Below, one piece after another: positions 35,996 through 44,834 of a stretch of 64,000 nucleotides of DNA; positions within the stretch are counted from its first letter, which is position 1, and each line of letters begins with the position of its first letter. The notes beneath the pieces are model-generated. The model was not told the origin of the DNA. It did no database searches and was given only the letters and a program-made list of their open reading frames with translations. The stretch lies in contig NZ_SMYL01000001.1 of assembly GCF_004358105.1 (NCBI RefSeq), forward strand, positions 806,001-870,000. Reading direction: 5' to 3'. Source of the DNA: Sapientia aquatica (lineage in GTDB: Bacteria; Pseudomonadota; Gammaproteobacteria; Burkholderiales; Burkholderiaceae_D). A program made the translations under genes and the position numbers.

Positions 35996-36847
35996 ATGAC
36001 CGATTTGCCGCACAAGCCACTGCCACTGGATGGCCACACCGTTTTTTTTGTCTCTGATGGGACAGGTATCACTGCGGAAACATTTGGTCATTCCGTTTTA
36101 ACCCAATTTGATTTGCGTTTCAAACAAATTCGTCTGCCTTTTATCGACAATATTGATAAAGCGCACGACGCATGCAAAAAAATTAATGAGGCGTTCGCAG
36201 AAAAAGGTTTGCGTCCCATTGTATTTTCTACCCTAGTCCGCGCTGACTTCGCCAAAATTATCCGCCAAGCGCATGGCGTGCACATGGATTTAATTCAAAC
36301 CTTTGTTGAACCGTTGGAGCAAGAATTAGGCGTCAAATCAACCCACACCGTCGGACGCAGCCATAACACGGCCGATACCCAGGCATATCGCAATCGGATT
36401 GAAGCGATCAACTTTTCGTTGGCGCACGATGACGGTCAGTCGCATAAGAATTTATCGACAGCCGATGTTATTTTGGTGGGCGTTTCGCGCTCGGGAAAAA
36501 CACCAACCAGCTTGTACTTGGCGATGCAATTTGGGATTAAGGCGGCGAATTACCCGCTAATTCCTGAGGATTTCGAACGTGGAAAACTTCCAAGTGCGCT
36601 GTATGCGTTTAAAGGCAAGATTTTTGGCTTAACCATTGCGCCAGAGCGCTTGTCCGAAATTAGAAATGAACGCCGTCCGGGAAGTAAATATGCGGCGTTG
36701 GAAAACTGCCGCTATGAAGTCAATGAAGCCGAAGCGATGATGAAACGCGAGAATATTCGTTGGCTGTCGTCCACAGCTAAATCGATTGAGGAAATTTCCA
36801 CTACGATTTTGCAAGAAATGAAAACGGACGTAGAAATCAATTGGTAG
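35996..36847 (+). CDS. ppsR: PEP synthase regulatory protein PpsR (bifunctional kinase/pyrophosphorylase)
   Basis: A 283-residue DUF299 protein that phosphorylates PpsA on a threonine with ADP and removes the phosphate with inorganic phosphate. The start region [22 protein letters not shown] and the P-loop-like [16 protein letters not shown] (about residue 160) are diagnostic, with [15 protein letters not shown] after it. Its divergent position against ppsA is the standard Burkholderiales arrangement and supports the call. Confidence 0.95.
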   Translation: MTDLPHKPLPLDGHTVFFVSDGTGITAETFGHSVLTQFDLRFKQIRLPFIDNIDKAHDACKKINEAFAEKGLRPIVFSTLVRADFAKIIRQAHGVHMDLIQTFVEPLEQELGVKSTHTVGRSHNTADTQAYRNRIEAINFSLAHDDGQSHKNLSTADVILVGVSRSGKTPTSLYLAMQFGIKAANYPLIPEDFERGKLPSALYAFKGKIFGLTIAPERLSEIRNERRPGSKYAALENCRYEVNEAEAMMKRENIRWLSSTAKSIEEISTTILQEMKTDVEINW

Positions 36848-37061
36848 CGCCCAACTGGCAACGACTAGAGACTAATGCGATCAACGCGGCGGTGATGCGC
36901 TGGACAACTTGCGATAATTTCCTATCATTAAACTTGCCGTGGATTTAGCGTATTGCCGCACACAGGTATTGCCTGAATATGAACGATTACTTTAGGTCTG
37001 AAATAGCATTTCTTGATTAAAAATAACTTTCCAGCACGCAAGTTTGGTAAAATCCTACCCC

Positions 37062-37469
37062 ATGTTCCCAAGCACATTTCACTCTTCGAGAAAAGCAATC
37101 GTATTTAGGTGGTTCGCCATCTGGGTAATGTTGTGCTTGCTGGGGCAATCTTTATTGCCATCGTTCGCTTTCGCCCAAGCCGATTCCAATCCGCGCCTGT
37201 GGGATGAAATTTGTAGTGTATATGGCGCACGGAGCACTACTGCTGATAAATCTCATGACGCCGACTCAAAACTTCCGGCGCCTACACACCATGCAGAATG
37301 TCCGCTGTGTTTGCACGTATTCAATGATGTAACGCTATCCACACCGACTGCTATACCAAGTTTTCACTTGGTGTTGTTGCAGCAACTCGGCTACCAAGCA
37401 CCGCAACTAGCTTCTGCAATTCAACCAATCTCAAGCGCGCAAGCGCGGGCGCCCCCTTTTCTTATCTAA
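37062..37469 (+). CDS. DUF2946-type exported protein with CPLC motif
   Basis: A 135-residue protein with an N-terminal signal peptide or anchor (FRWFAIWVMLCLLGQSLLPSFAFA). The mature part has EICSVYG, a His pair and CPLC in THHAECPLCLHVF, then a Thr/Pro-rich tail ending in RAPPFLI. The pattern ICS...HHxxCPLC is that of DUF2946, a family often found near copper or TonB-type genes; its function is unproven. The ATG at 37062 is used, not a TTG at 37044. The barrel gene begins 84 bases later. Confidence 0.75.
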   Translation: MFPSTFHSSRKAIVFRWFAIWVMLCLLGQSLLPSFAFAQADSNPRLWDEICSVYGARSTTADKSHDADSKLPAPTHHAECPLCLHVFNDVTLSTPTAIPSFHLVLLQQLGYQAPQLASAIQPISSAQARAPPFLI

Positions 37470-37553
37470 ACCAATTCATCGCGATTTTTGGTCAAGCCGC
37501 TATTAAGCAGCTTTGACCGTCGCTCACCTATTCGTTTTATTTAAGAAAATATC

Positions 37554-38624
37554 ATGACAACTTTTAATCTACGTATTACTTCGAAATCCATCGCCTTGAT
37601 TGGCGCAGTCGCTCCACTATTTTTCGCATCCAACGTGTACGCTTGCGCTACTTGCGGTTGCTCACTGTCGTCCGACGGTGCTCTTGGTTATGCCAGCACG
37701 AGCGGATGGGGTATTAGTTTGGATGACACCTTCATCAACCAAAACCAATTACGCACCGGAACGCGAACAATTTCGCAAGCACAAGTGCAAACTATTGATG
37801 GGCAAGAGGTGGAAAATCAAACGATCAATCGCTATGTAACGCTAGGGTTGAGCTATTCCGCTGGCCCCGATTGGAATGTCAAATTATCGCTTCCCTATGT
37901 TGATCGCAGTCATTCTACCTACGGCACGTCCGCCACATTGCCCCTGACACCCGATCAAATCAGCAGCTCAACTGCCTCCGGCATCGGTGACACAAAAATA
38001 GTCGCGAGTTACCAAGGATTTTTGCCAACGAAGAATCTTGGTGTCCAAGTCGGTATCAAGCTGCCAACTGGCAACTACGGGGGACCGAGTCCTGACAATA
38101 CCACTGGCGCGGTCGGTCAAGGTTCGGTTGGACGTCATCCAGCGGTTTTCGGGCCCGCCGGTAATTCTGGCAACACTTATTTAGACACCAGCTTAAATGT
38201 CGGTAACGGCAGCACGGATGTGATTTTGGGTGCTTATTACTTCCAAGCAGTTAGCCAAAATTTGGACGCATTCGTTGATGGACAATATCAATTTTCGGTT
38301 AAGCAACAACTCAATCAGACCGACGCCAATTACAAGCCTGGTAACCAAGCAAACGTGAGTGTTGGGCTGCGTTATATGGCCGATCCGCAAATCATTCCGC
38401 AATTACAGATTAACCTGACCAACAAGCAGGCCGATTCGGGCGCATTTGCCGATACCATGAACACTGCTGGAACATTGGCATACTTAAGTCCAGGGGTCAC
38501 GATGAGCGCAACGGCCAATACCCGCGTCTATGCTTTTGTTCAGGTTCCCATTTACAGTAACCTAGCTGGCTACCAATTGTTTCCGCGTTATACAGCCTCG
38601 GTTGGCGTGAGCTATCATTTTTAA
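37554..38624 (+). CDS. Outer membrane beta-barrel protein with N-terminal CATCGC motif
   Basis: A 356-residue exported protein. A signal peptide (about 1-30, ending VYA) is followed at once by CATCGCSLSSDGALGY, three cysteines at the mature N-terminus. The rest has alternating beta strands with Gly/Asn turns and ends in VGVSYHF, a C-terminal phenylalanine as in BamA-inserted barrels. Similar CATCG-containing proteins neighbour TlpA-like genes in Burkholderiales as I recall, with metal binding suspected. It lies between the DUF2946 and thioredoxin-like genes on one strand; a metal-related role is inference. Confidence 0.7.
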   Translation: MTTFNLRITSKSIALIGAVAPLFFASNVYACATCGCSLSSDGALGYASTSGWGISLDDTFINQNQLRTGTRTISQAQVQTIDGQEVENQTINRYVTLGLSYSAGPDWNVKLSLPYVDRSHSTYGTSATLPLTPDQISSSTASGIGDTKIVASYQGFLPTKNLGVQVGIKLPTGNYGGPSPDNTTGAVGQGSVGRHPAVFGPAGNSGNTYLDTSLNVGNGSTDVILGAYYFQAVSQNLDAFVDGQYQFSVKQQLNQTDANYKPGNQANVSVGLRYMADPQIIPQLQINLTNKQADSGAFADTMNTAGTLAYLSPGVTMSATANTRVYAFVQVPIYSNLAGYQLFPRYTASVGVSYHF

Positions 38625-38647
38625 CCGTTTGGTATAGTTTGTAGGTA

Positions 38648-39292
38648 ATGGGAATGAGGGATTTTTTGAAAGTGGATTCAGATATGTCTAGAAACTTGGA
38701 TAGCAACGTTACGCTGCATCGTGAATTGGCGATCCCCAGCGCTGAATCCAACTTTGATGCAATGCGCCGCAGACTAATATTTTCCGCCTTGGGCTTGGCC
38801 GGCCTAAGTGCGCTAAATGCCCTGCTCCCAACGCCTGCCAACGCCAAAGAGTTAGCCCTTGGAAAACCAGCCCCTGCGCTGGTTTTGCATACCCTTGATG
38901 GGAAAACAATCGCCACCACCGATTTGATCGGTCAAATCGTAATTGTGACGTTTTGGGCTAGCTATTGCGATCCTTGCCGCGAAGAGTTACCACTGTTATC
39001 CAGCTATGCCGAGCAGCATGCGAAAAACGGTTTGAAGGTGCTGGGCTTTTGCTTAGACAGCCCAATTAATATCGACGAGGTGACGGCAATCGCCAGTAAA
39101 TTGTCGTTTCCGGTGGGCTTGCTACCGAATCAGTATGCGGGCGATTACGGACGAATTTGGCGTATGCCGGTGAGCTTTGTCATCGACCGCGCTGGTCGCT
39201 TGGTCGATAACGGCTGGAATGATGAAAATCCTGTTTGGACCAAAGAACGCTTGCGGCGTGTGATGGATCCCTTGCTGGCGCGCAAAGAATAA
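38648..39292 (+). CDS. TlpA-family periplasmic thioredoxin-like protein
   Basis: A 214-residue protein. Near residues 38-67 a positively charged start (MRRRLIFSALGLAGL) and an Ala/Leu stretch ending in ANA form a signal sequence, possibly Tat-type by its RRR-x-IF pattern. The thioredoxin domain has the active site WASYCDPCREELP and the cis-proline segment MPVSFVIDRAGRLV. It would reduce or isomerise periplasmic disulfides, perhaps those of the two neighbouring Cys-rich proteins. The start is uncertain among ATGs at 38648, 38684 and 38762. The gene follows the barrel gene by 23 bases. Confidence 0.82.
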   Translation: MGMRDFLKVDSDMSRNLDSNVTLHRELAIPSAESNFDAMRRRLIFSALGLAGLSALNALLPTPANAKELALGKPAPALVLHTLDGKTIATTDLIGQIVIVTFWASYCDPCREELPLLSSYAEQHAKNGLKVLGFCLDSPINIDEVTAIASKLSFPVGLLPNQYAGDYGRIWRMPVSFVIDRAGRLVDNGWNDENPVWTKERLRRVMDPLLARKE

Positions 39293-39310
39293 GGTTTGAC
39301 GCTGAAAACG

Positions 39311-40231
39311 TTATTCTTTCACTTCGCCGTTGATGACTGGATCGACGTGGGTCATCACATCTAAAACTGGATGTTCGCGCAGCACCCGCGCGGTCGCCTC
39401 TTGCGCGATTTTATGCCCTTCGACCACGGTTAAGCTGCCATCCAATTCCAGGTGAACGTCCACAATAATTAGGTCGCCGACTTTGCGCGTGCGCATGTCG
39501 TGCAGGCCGAGGACGCCTGGAGTTTCTTTGAGGGTCAACTTAATGGCTTCAAATTCTTCAGGCGATACGGCGCGGTCCATCAGATCATGCAACGCGTCCC
39601 AGCCAAATTTCCAACCCATGCGGCCAACCATACAGCCGACTACAAACGCAGCGATCGGGTCAAACAGCGGATAGCCCATTAGATTGCCAATAATGCCCAG
39701 CGCGACCACCAATGAAGACGCGGCATCCGAACGCGCATGCCATGCATTAGCAATTAACATACTGGAACGAATGCGTTCTGCAACGGCGAGCATGTAGCGG
39801 AACAATCCTTCTTTGGCGACCAGAGCAATTAGTGCCACCCACAATGCAATGCTATGCACTTCGGGGATTGTTTCAGGCGCTTGAATCTTAACTACCGCCG
39901 TCCACAACATGCCCACGCTAACAATTAGCAGCAAAACACCAAGCACCAACGATGCAGCGTTTTCATAGCGCAAATGGCCGTATTGATGATCTTCGTCGGC
40001 TTCTTTTTTGCTTTCTTTGTTGGCCAGCAAAACGACAAAGTCGGCGAATAAATCCGATAAAGTATGAATACCATCAGAGATCAAACCTTGCGACTTGGAA
40101 AATATCCCGATCGCAATTTGAACAATGCTTAAAACGATATTGACCGCTACGCTGACCATCGTGCTGCGGTGCGCCGCAGCGTTGCGATCAGGCGTATCTG
40201 GTTCTTGGAATGCTGGTTGAGGTTCAGCCAT
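39311..40231 (-). CDS. Cation diffusion facilitator (CDF) metal exporter
   Basis: A 306-residue inner membrane transporter with six membrane segments. The metal-site residues are visible: SDGIHTLSDLFADF in TM2 and HARSDAASSLVV in TM5; HQYGHLRYENAASL lies in the loop after TM2. The C-terminal cytoplasmic domain (GVLGLHDMRTRKVGDLIIVDVHLELDG, core IIVDVHLELD) is the ferredoxin-like regulatory fold. It exports zinc, iron or a similar divalent ion by proton antiport; the exact metal cannot be read. It begins 2 bases after the lipA stop, so it is in that operon. Confidence 0.88.
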   Translation of the reverse strand: MAEPQPAFQEPDTPDRNAAAHRSTMVSVAVNIVLSIVQIAIGIFSKSQGLISDGIHTLSDLFADFVVLLANKESKKEADEDHQYGHLRYENAASLVLGVLLLIVSVGMLWTAVVKIQAPETIPEVHSIALWVALIALVAKEGLFRYMLAVAERIRSSMLIANAWHARSDAASSLVVALGIIGNLMGYPLFDPIAAFVVGCMVGRMGWKFGWDALHDLMDRAVSPEEFEAIKLTLKETPGVLGLHDMRTRKVGDLIIVDVHLELDGSLTVVEGHKIAQEATARVLREHPVLDVMTHVDPVINGEVKE

Positions 40232-40233
40232 TT

Positions 40234-41205
40234 TTAAAATGCACCAATCGCTTGTAGGTCAGCATGATAGGAGGAGCGCACCATCGGACCGGACGCGACT
40301 TGGGTAAATCCAATGCCCAATGCATACAGTCGCAACTCATCAAATTCTTCCGGCGTGACATAGCACTGCACGGGCAAGTGGTGTTTGCTCGGTTGAAGAT
40401 ATTGTCCCAAGGTCAGCATAGTGATGCCATGCGCGCGCATATCTTGCAGAACTTGTTGAATCTCAGGAATCGTCTCACCCAAGCCCAGCATGAGACCTGA
40501 TTTCGTCGGCACGGTTGGATTTTGTAGGGCGAAGCGCTGCAATAAATCTAGCGAGTTTTGATAATCGGCTCCTGGACGCGCTTCCTTATATAAGCGCGGG
40601 ATAGTTTCCAAATTATGATTAAACACATCCGGCACTTCCGCATTCAAAATGTCTAAAGCGACATCGATACGCCCGCGAAAATCCGGTGTCAGCACTTCAA
40701 TCTTGGTGCTCGGTGTTGCGGCACGAATAGCGCGAATACATTCGGCAAAATGAGCTGCCCCGCCATCGCGCAAATCGTCACGATCCACTGAGGTGATTAC
40801 CACATAACGCAGTCCCATGGCGCTCACGGTTTTCGCCAAATTGCTTGGCTCATTCACATCGAGCGGATTTGGGCGGCCGTGGCCTACATCGCAAAACGGA
40901 CAACGGCGAGTGCAAATATCACCCATGATCATGAAGGTGGCGGTGCCATGTTTAAAACATTCGCCCAGATTTGGGCAGCGCGCTTCTTCACAAACGGTAT
41001 GCAGATTGTTTTCACGCAGAATGGATTTGATTCGCGCCACTTCTTCGGTTCCAGTGAACTCAGCGCGAATCCAGCTTGGTTTGCGCAGGTATTGGGATGG
41101 CTCTGTAGGAACGATCTTGATAGGAATACGGGCCATTTTTTCGGCGCCGCGTAGTTTCACTCCAGCGATGGCTTTGGCTGGCTTTTTTTCTGTTTCGGTC
41201 GTCAT
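40234..41205 (-). CDS. lipA: Lipoyl synthase LipA
   Basis: A 323-residue radical SAM enzyme that inserts two sulfurs into octanoyl groups on lipoyl domains. The auxiliary cluster cysteines are in [13 protein letters not shown] and the SAM-cluster cysteines in [19 protein letters not shown] and LMLGLGET follow, with the conserved SSYHAD near the end. Residues 1-45 are a basic extension. The partner lipB is not upstream: aroC ends 5 bases before lipA on the same strand. Confidence 0.95.
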   Translation of the reverse strand: MTTETEKKPAKAIAGVKLRGAEKMARIPIKIVPTEPSQYLRKPSWIRAEFTGTEEVARIKSILRENNLHTVCEEARCPNLGECFKHGTATFMIMGDICTRRCPFCDVGHGRPNPLDVNEPSNLAKTVSAMGLRYVVITSVDRDDLRDGGAAHFAECIRAIRAATPSTKIEVLTPDFRGRIDVALDILNAEVPDVFNHNLETIPRLYKEARPGADYQNSLDLLQRFALQNPTVPTKSGLMLGLGETIPEIQQVLQDMRAHGITMLTLGQYLQPSKHHLPVQCYVTPEEFDELRLYALGIGFTQVASGPMVRSSYHADLQAIGAF

Positions 41206-41210
41206 GTTAA

Positions 41211-42320
41211 CTACCCTTCTTTCTTCGCCGCGATTTTGGGCGTTGCTACCTGCACATCAACGCATTGTGCGCGATGACGCAAGGCGTGATCGATTAGCAC
41301 TAGGGCCAACATGGCTTCGGCAATCGGGGTGGCACGAATCCCAACACACGGATCATGGCGACCAAAGGTTTGCACAACGCTCGATTGTCCTTGCTGGTCG
41401 ATGGAATTACGTGGCGTACGAATCGAGGAAGTCGGTTTAATCGCCATCGAAACAGTAATATCTTGACCGCTTGAAATCCCGCCTAACACGCCACCGGAAT
41501 TGTTGCCAACGAAGCCTTCAGGAGTTAATTCATCGCCGTGCTCTGAACCTTTTTGCGCGATTGATGCGAAACCGGCGCCAATTTCAACACCTTTTACGGC
41601 GTTAATGCCCATCATCGCATAGGCAATGTCGGCGTCCAATTTGTCGTAGATCGGCTCACCCCAACCCACTGGAACATTTTGCGCCACTACATTGACTCGC
41701 GCACCGATCGAATCGCCCTGCTTACGCAAATCGTCCATGTAAGCTTCTAAATTGGTCAGCACGGTAGGATTGTCGGTAGCGGCAAAAAATGGATTGGCGT
41801 GTACATGTTGCCAATCTTCGAACGGAATTGTTAGCTCGCCCAGCTGGCTCATGTAGCCGCGGATTTCTGTTCCATATTGCTCTTTGAGCCATTTTTTGGC
41901 GATAGCCCCAGCGCCAACCGCAGGCGCCGTTAAACGCGCCGACGAGCGTCCACCGCCGCGGTAATCGCGAACACCGTATTTTTGCCAATACGTGTAATCG
42001 GCGTGGCCAGGTCTAAATGTTTCCACAATATTGCCGTAGTCCTTACTACGCTGGTCCTCATTGCGGATGAGCAATGCAATCGGTGTGCCAGTGGTTTTTC
42101 CTTCGAATACACCCGATAAAATCTCCACCGTATCGGACTCTTGCCGTTGGGTAACGTGGCGCGAGGTGCCGGGCTTGCGGCGGTCCAATTCAGGTTGAAT
42201 ATCGGCTTCGGAAAGACTTAAACCGGGCGGACAGCCATCGATAACACAGCCAATCGCAGGACCATGTGATTCGCCAAAAGTGGTGACCGTAAATAAAGTG
42301 CCGAAAGTATTGCCAGACAT
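41211..42320 (-). CDS. aroC: Chorismate synthase AroC
   Basis: A 369-residue FMN-dependent lyase that converts 5-enolpyruvylshikimate 3-phosphate to chorismate. It has the three signature regions: [37 protein letters not shown] and the C-terminal [12 protein letters not shown] with [19 protein letters not shown]. The ATG at 42320 gives [20 protein letters not shown], the family start; frames upstream add 27 residues that look non-coding. lipA and the CDF gene follow closely, so this is the first gene of that transcript. Confidence 0.95.
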   Translation of the reverse strand: MSGNTFGTLFTVTTFGESHGPAIGCVIDGCPPGLSLSEADIQPELDRRKPGTSRHVTQRQESDTVEILSGVFEGKTTGTPIALLIRNEDQRSKDYGNIVETFRPGHADYTYWQKYGVRDYRGGGRSSARLTAPAVGAGAIAKKWLKEQYGTEIRGYMSQLGELTIPFEDWQHVHANPFFAATDNPTVLTNLEAYMDDLRKQGDSIGARVNVVAQNVPVGWGEPIYDKLDADIAYAMMGINAVKGVEIGAGFASIAQKGSEHGDELTPEGFVGNNSGGVLGGISSGQDITVSMAIKPTSSIRTPRNSIDQQGQSSVVQTFGRHDPCVGIRATPIAEAMLALVLIDHALRHRAQCVDVQVATPKIAAKKEG

Positions 42321-42524
42321 AATGTACTTTTTAGTGAAAAAATTGAGCAAAGAGCGCCATTTTAACAGGACAGCAATGGTTGTTGCAGTACAAGTTAGCA
42401 ATCAATCCGTGTTGGACTGTTCTAACTAGGAATATTTCATAAATGAAAGATTTCTTGGGTAGAAAATTTACCCTTTTAAGCTATACTGATTGTTGATCAT
42501 GGTTCACATTTGAGGCAAAACTGG

Positions 42525-44753
42525 ATGAGCACAAATCAACACTCATCACACGATGAGTTAATATTTTTAGAAGAACTAGAAAAATCTGACCCTCAAGTGA
42601 AGCCAGAGGGAAATTTAACGTGGCGCATCATGATTATTGATGACGACCCCGATGTTCATTCTGCAACAACTTTTGCTTTAAGCAGCTTGGCGATTCAAGG
42701 CCGTTCGTTGAGCTTTTTACACGCTTATTCGGCGGTCCAAGCAAAAGAAATCTTAAAGAACGAAACTGACATCGCCATCATCCTGCTCGACGTTGTTATG
42801 GAGCAAGAAGATGCGGGCTTGCATTTGGTCAATACCATTCGCAATGAATTGGGCTTAGCCGAGGTTCGTATCATTTTGCGTACCGGCCAACCGGGCTATG
42901 CCCCGGAAATTGATGCAATCCGCGATTTTGACATTAATGACTATAAAACTAAGTCTGAACTAACCCGCACTAAGCTTTTCACGACCGTAACGTCAGCGAT
43001 TCGCTCGTACGATCAAATTTGCTCCATTAATACTTTGCGCCGTGCCTCCGATATCACCACGCGCTCGAGCCGTGAGTTGATTTCGCAAACCAATCTAAAC
43101 GAATTCGCCGCTATCGCGATTCGCAGCATCATCGAATATTTCAACGAGCCCAATATTAATTTGCTGCTGTTCAAGCAAGATGAGTTAGGCGGCGCAGTCA
43201 ATATCATCGCTGCCAATGGTCAGTTTTCGCAGTTGCTCAACAATCCAACCAAGACGTCCGACAATTCGTTGATTTTGCAGACGATAGAACTGTGTTTAAT
43301 CCAGCAGCAAAACCTGATTGAATCGGACCACGCTGCCCTGTATTTAAGCAACACAACCCAGACCCGTTACGCGCTTTATATCGGTGTTAATAAGCAAATT
43401 ACCCCGCAAGACGGTCGGTTTTTAGATGTGTTTTCAAGCAATGTGTCGGTTTGTCTTGACAACGTTTTGCTCAATATTCGTTTGCGCACTCATGCCTTTA
43501 CCGATCCTCTAACGAACCTGCCTAATCGTCTGAAGTTGTTGCACATGCTGGATCAAATTTTGGCCCAGCAAAATCGCCCGCAAACGACGCTCGCCTTAAT
43601 TGATATTGATCACTTCGCCGAAACCAATAATGCATTGGGACATCAATTCGGCGATTTATTGTTGTGCGCGGTGGCTGAACGCTTGCGTCATCATTTTGAG
43701 CACTCGTGTAAGTTGGCTCGTATTGGCAGCGATACGTTCTCGATTGTTGGACATAACGATATTGTTCGGCCTGAAATTATTCTATCTTTGTTCTATGCGC
43801 CCTTCTTAATTGAGAAGCAAGACGTTCAACTGTCCGCCACCATCGGTCTGGTGAAACTTGATGACTATCAGGGCGATACATCGGACGCGCTCAAAGACAC
43901 AAACATCGCTCTCAAGCAGGCTAAAAAACAGCAACGCACCGGCTACGTGTATTTCACCAACAACATGGGAGTTGAAATCCGCGAACGCGTACGCTTGATG
44001 CGTGCGCTGAACAGCGCATTCCAAAAGAATCATTTGTTCGTGGTGTATCAACCGCAAGTCGAAATTTCGTCAGCCAAAGCGATTGGCGCGGAAGCTTTGT
44101 TGCGCTGGAAAACGGCTGAGGGCAAATATATTCCGCCCGATCAATTCATTCCTATTGCCGAGTACTCTGGCTTGATTATCGAATTAGGCGATTGGGTGCT
44201 GCGTAACGCCTGCTTCGAGCTGAAGACACTGCTCAAAAAAGGTTACGACGATTTCAAAATGTCGGTCAATGTCTCGCAAGCGCAGTTTTTGCACCCTGAG
44301 TTTCTCAATTCGGTGCGACGCGCGATCAGCGATACAGGCGTTCCGCCGCATTTGCTAGATCTGGAAATTACCGAATCCATGGCGATGGAAGATCCCATAT
44401 TCCTGATGGAAACATTGCATCAGTTGAAGAAAATTGGCGTAAAAATCTCTATCGATGATTTTGGAACCGGCTTCTCGTCACTGAGCTATTTACAGAAACT
44501 GCCGATCGACCAATTAAAAATTGACCGCTCTTTTGTCAATCAAATCGTTGATGCCAATAGCAGCGCTAGCATTCCTAAGATGATTATTCAGCTGTGCCAA
44601 AGTTTAGGCTTGAGCGTTATTGCCGAAGGCGTGGAGGAATTGAAGCAGGCTGAAGCCCTAGTGTCATTTGGTTGTTCGTACGCCCAAGGTTACTACTACT
44701 CCAAACCGCTGGAAACCTTAATGTTGCATGAGTGGTTGGGACAACGGCTTTAA
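42525..44753 (+). CDS. REC-DUF3369-GGDEF-EAL protein, predicted c-di-GMP phosphodiesterase
   Basis: A 742-residue signalling protein. A receiver domain (about 30-155, phosphoacceptor in IILLDVVMEQED) is followed by DUF3369 (about 170-320), GGDEF (about 330-480) and EAL (about 490-735). The GGDEF loop reads GSDTF with no RxxD inhibitory site before it, so cyclase activity is unlikely. The EAL domain keeps EALLRW, EITES, DDFGTGFSS, KIDRSFV and AEGVE, so phosphodiesterase activity is likely. There is no membrane segment. The ATG at 42525 is used, with GAGG ten bases before it. A strong terminator follows. Confidence 0.88.
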   Translation: MSTNQHSSHDELIFLEELEKSDPQVKPEGNLTWRIMIIDDDPDVHSATTFALSSLAIQGRSLSFLHAYSAVQAKEILKNETDIAIILLDVVMEQEDAGLHLVNTIRNELGLAEVRIILRTGQPGYAPEIDAIRDFDINDYKTKSELTRTKLFTTVTSAIRSYDQICSINTLRRASDITTRSSRELISQTNLNEFAAIAIRSIIEYFNEPNINLLLFKQDELGGAVNIIAANGQFSQLLNNPTKTSDNSLILQTIELCLIQQQNLIESDHAALYLSNTTQTRYALYIGVNKQITPQDGRFLDVFSSNVSVCLDNVLLNIRLRTHAFTDPLTNLPNRLKLLHMLDQILAQQNRPQTTLALIDIDHFAETNNALGHQFGDLLLCAVAERLRHHFEHSCKLARIGSDTFSIVGHNDIVRPEIILSLFYAPFLIEKQDVQLSATIGLVKLDDYQGDTSDALKDTNIALKQAKKQQRTGYVYFTNNMGVEIRERVRLMRALNSAFQKNHLFVVYQPQVEISSAKAIGAEALLRWKTAEGKYIPPDQFIPIAEYSGLIIELGDWVLRNACFELKTLLKKGYDDFKMSVNVSQAQFLHPEFLNSVRRAISDTGVPPHLLDLEITESMAMEDPIFLMETLHQLKKIGVKISIDDFGTGFSSLSYLQKLPIDQLKIDRSFVNQIVDANSSASIPKMIIQLCQSLGLSVIAEGVEELKQAEALVSFGCSYAQGYYYSKPLETLMLHEWLGQRL

Positions 44754-44775
44754 CATGCACAAAACTTACGCCAAT

Positions 44776-44816
44776 AAAAAAAAGCCCTGAATCACAAAAT
44801 TCAGGGCTTTTTCTTT
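44776..44816. terminator. Bidirectional terminator
   Basis: AAAGCCCTGAAT (from 44781) pairs with ATTCAGGGCTTT with a 6-base loop, flanked by A- and T-tracts. It serves the EAL gene and the convergent RND operon. Confidence 0.9.
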
Positions 44817-44834
44817 GCTACTTATTTCGGCAAA

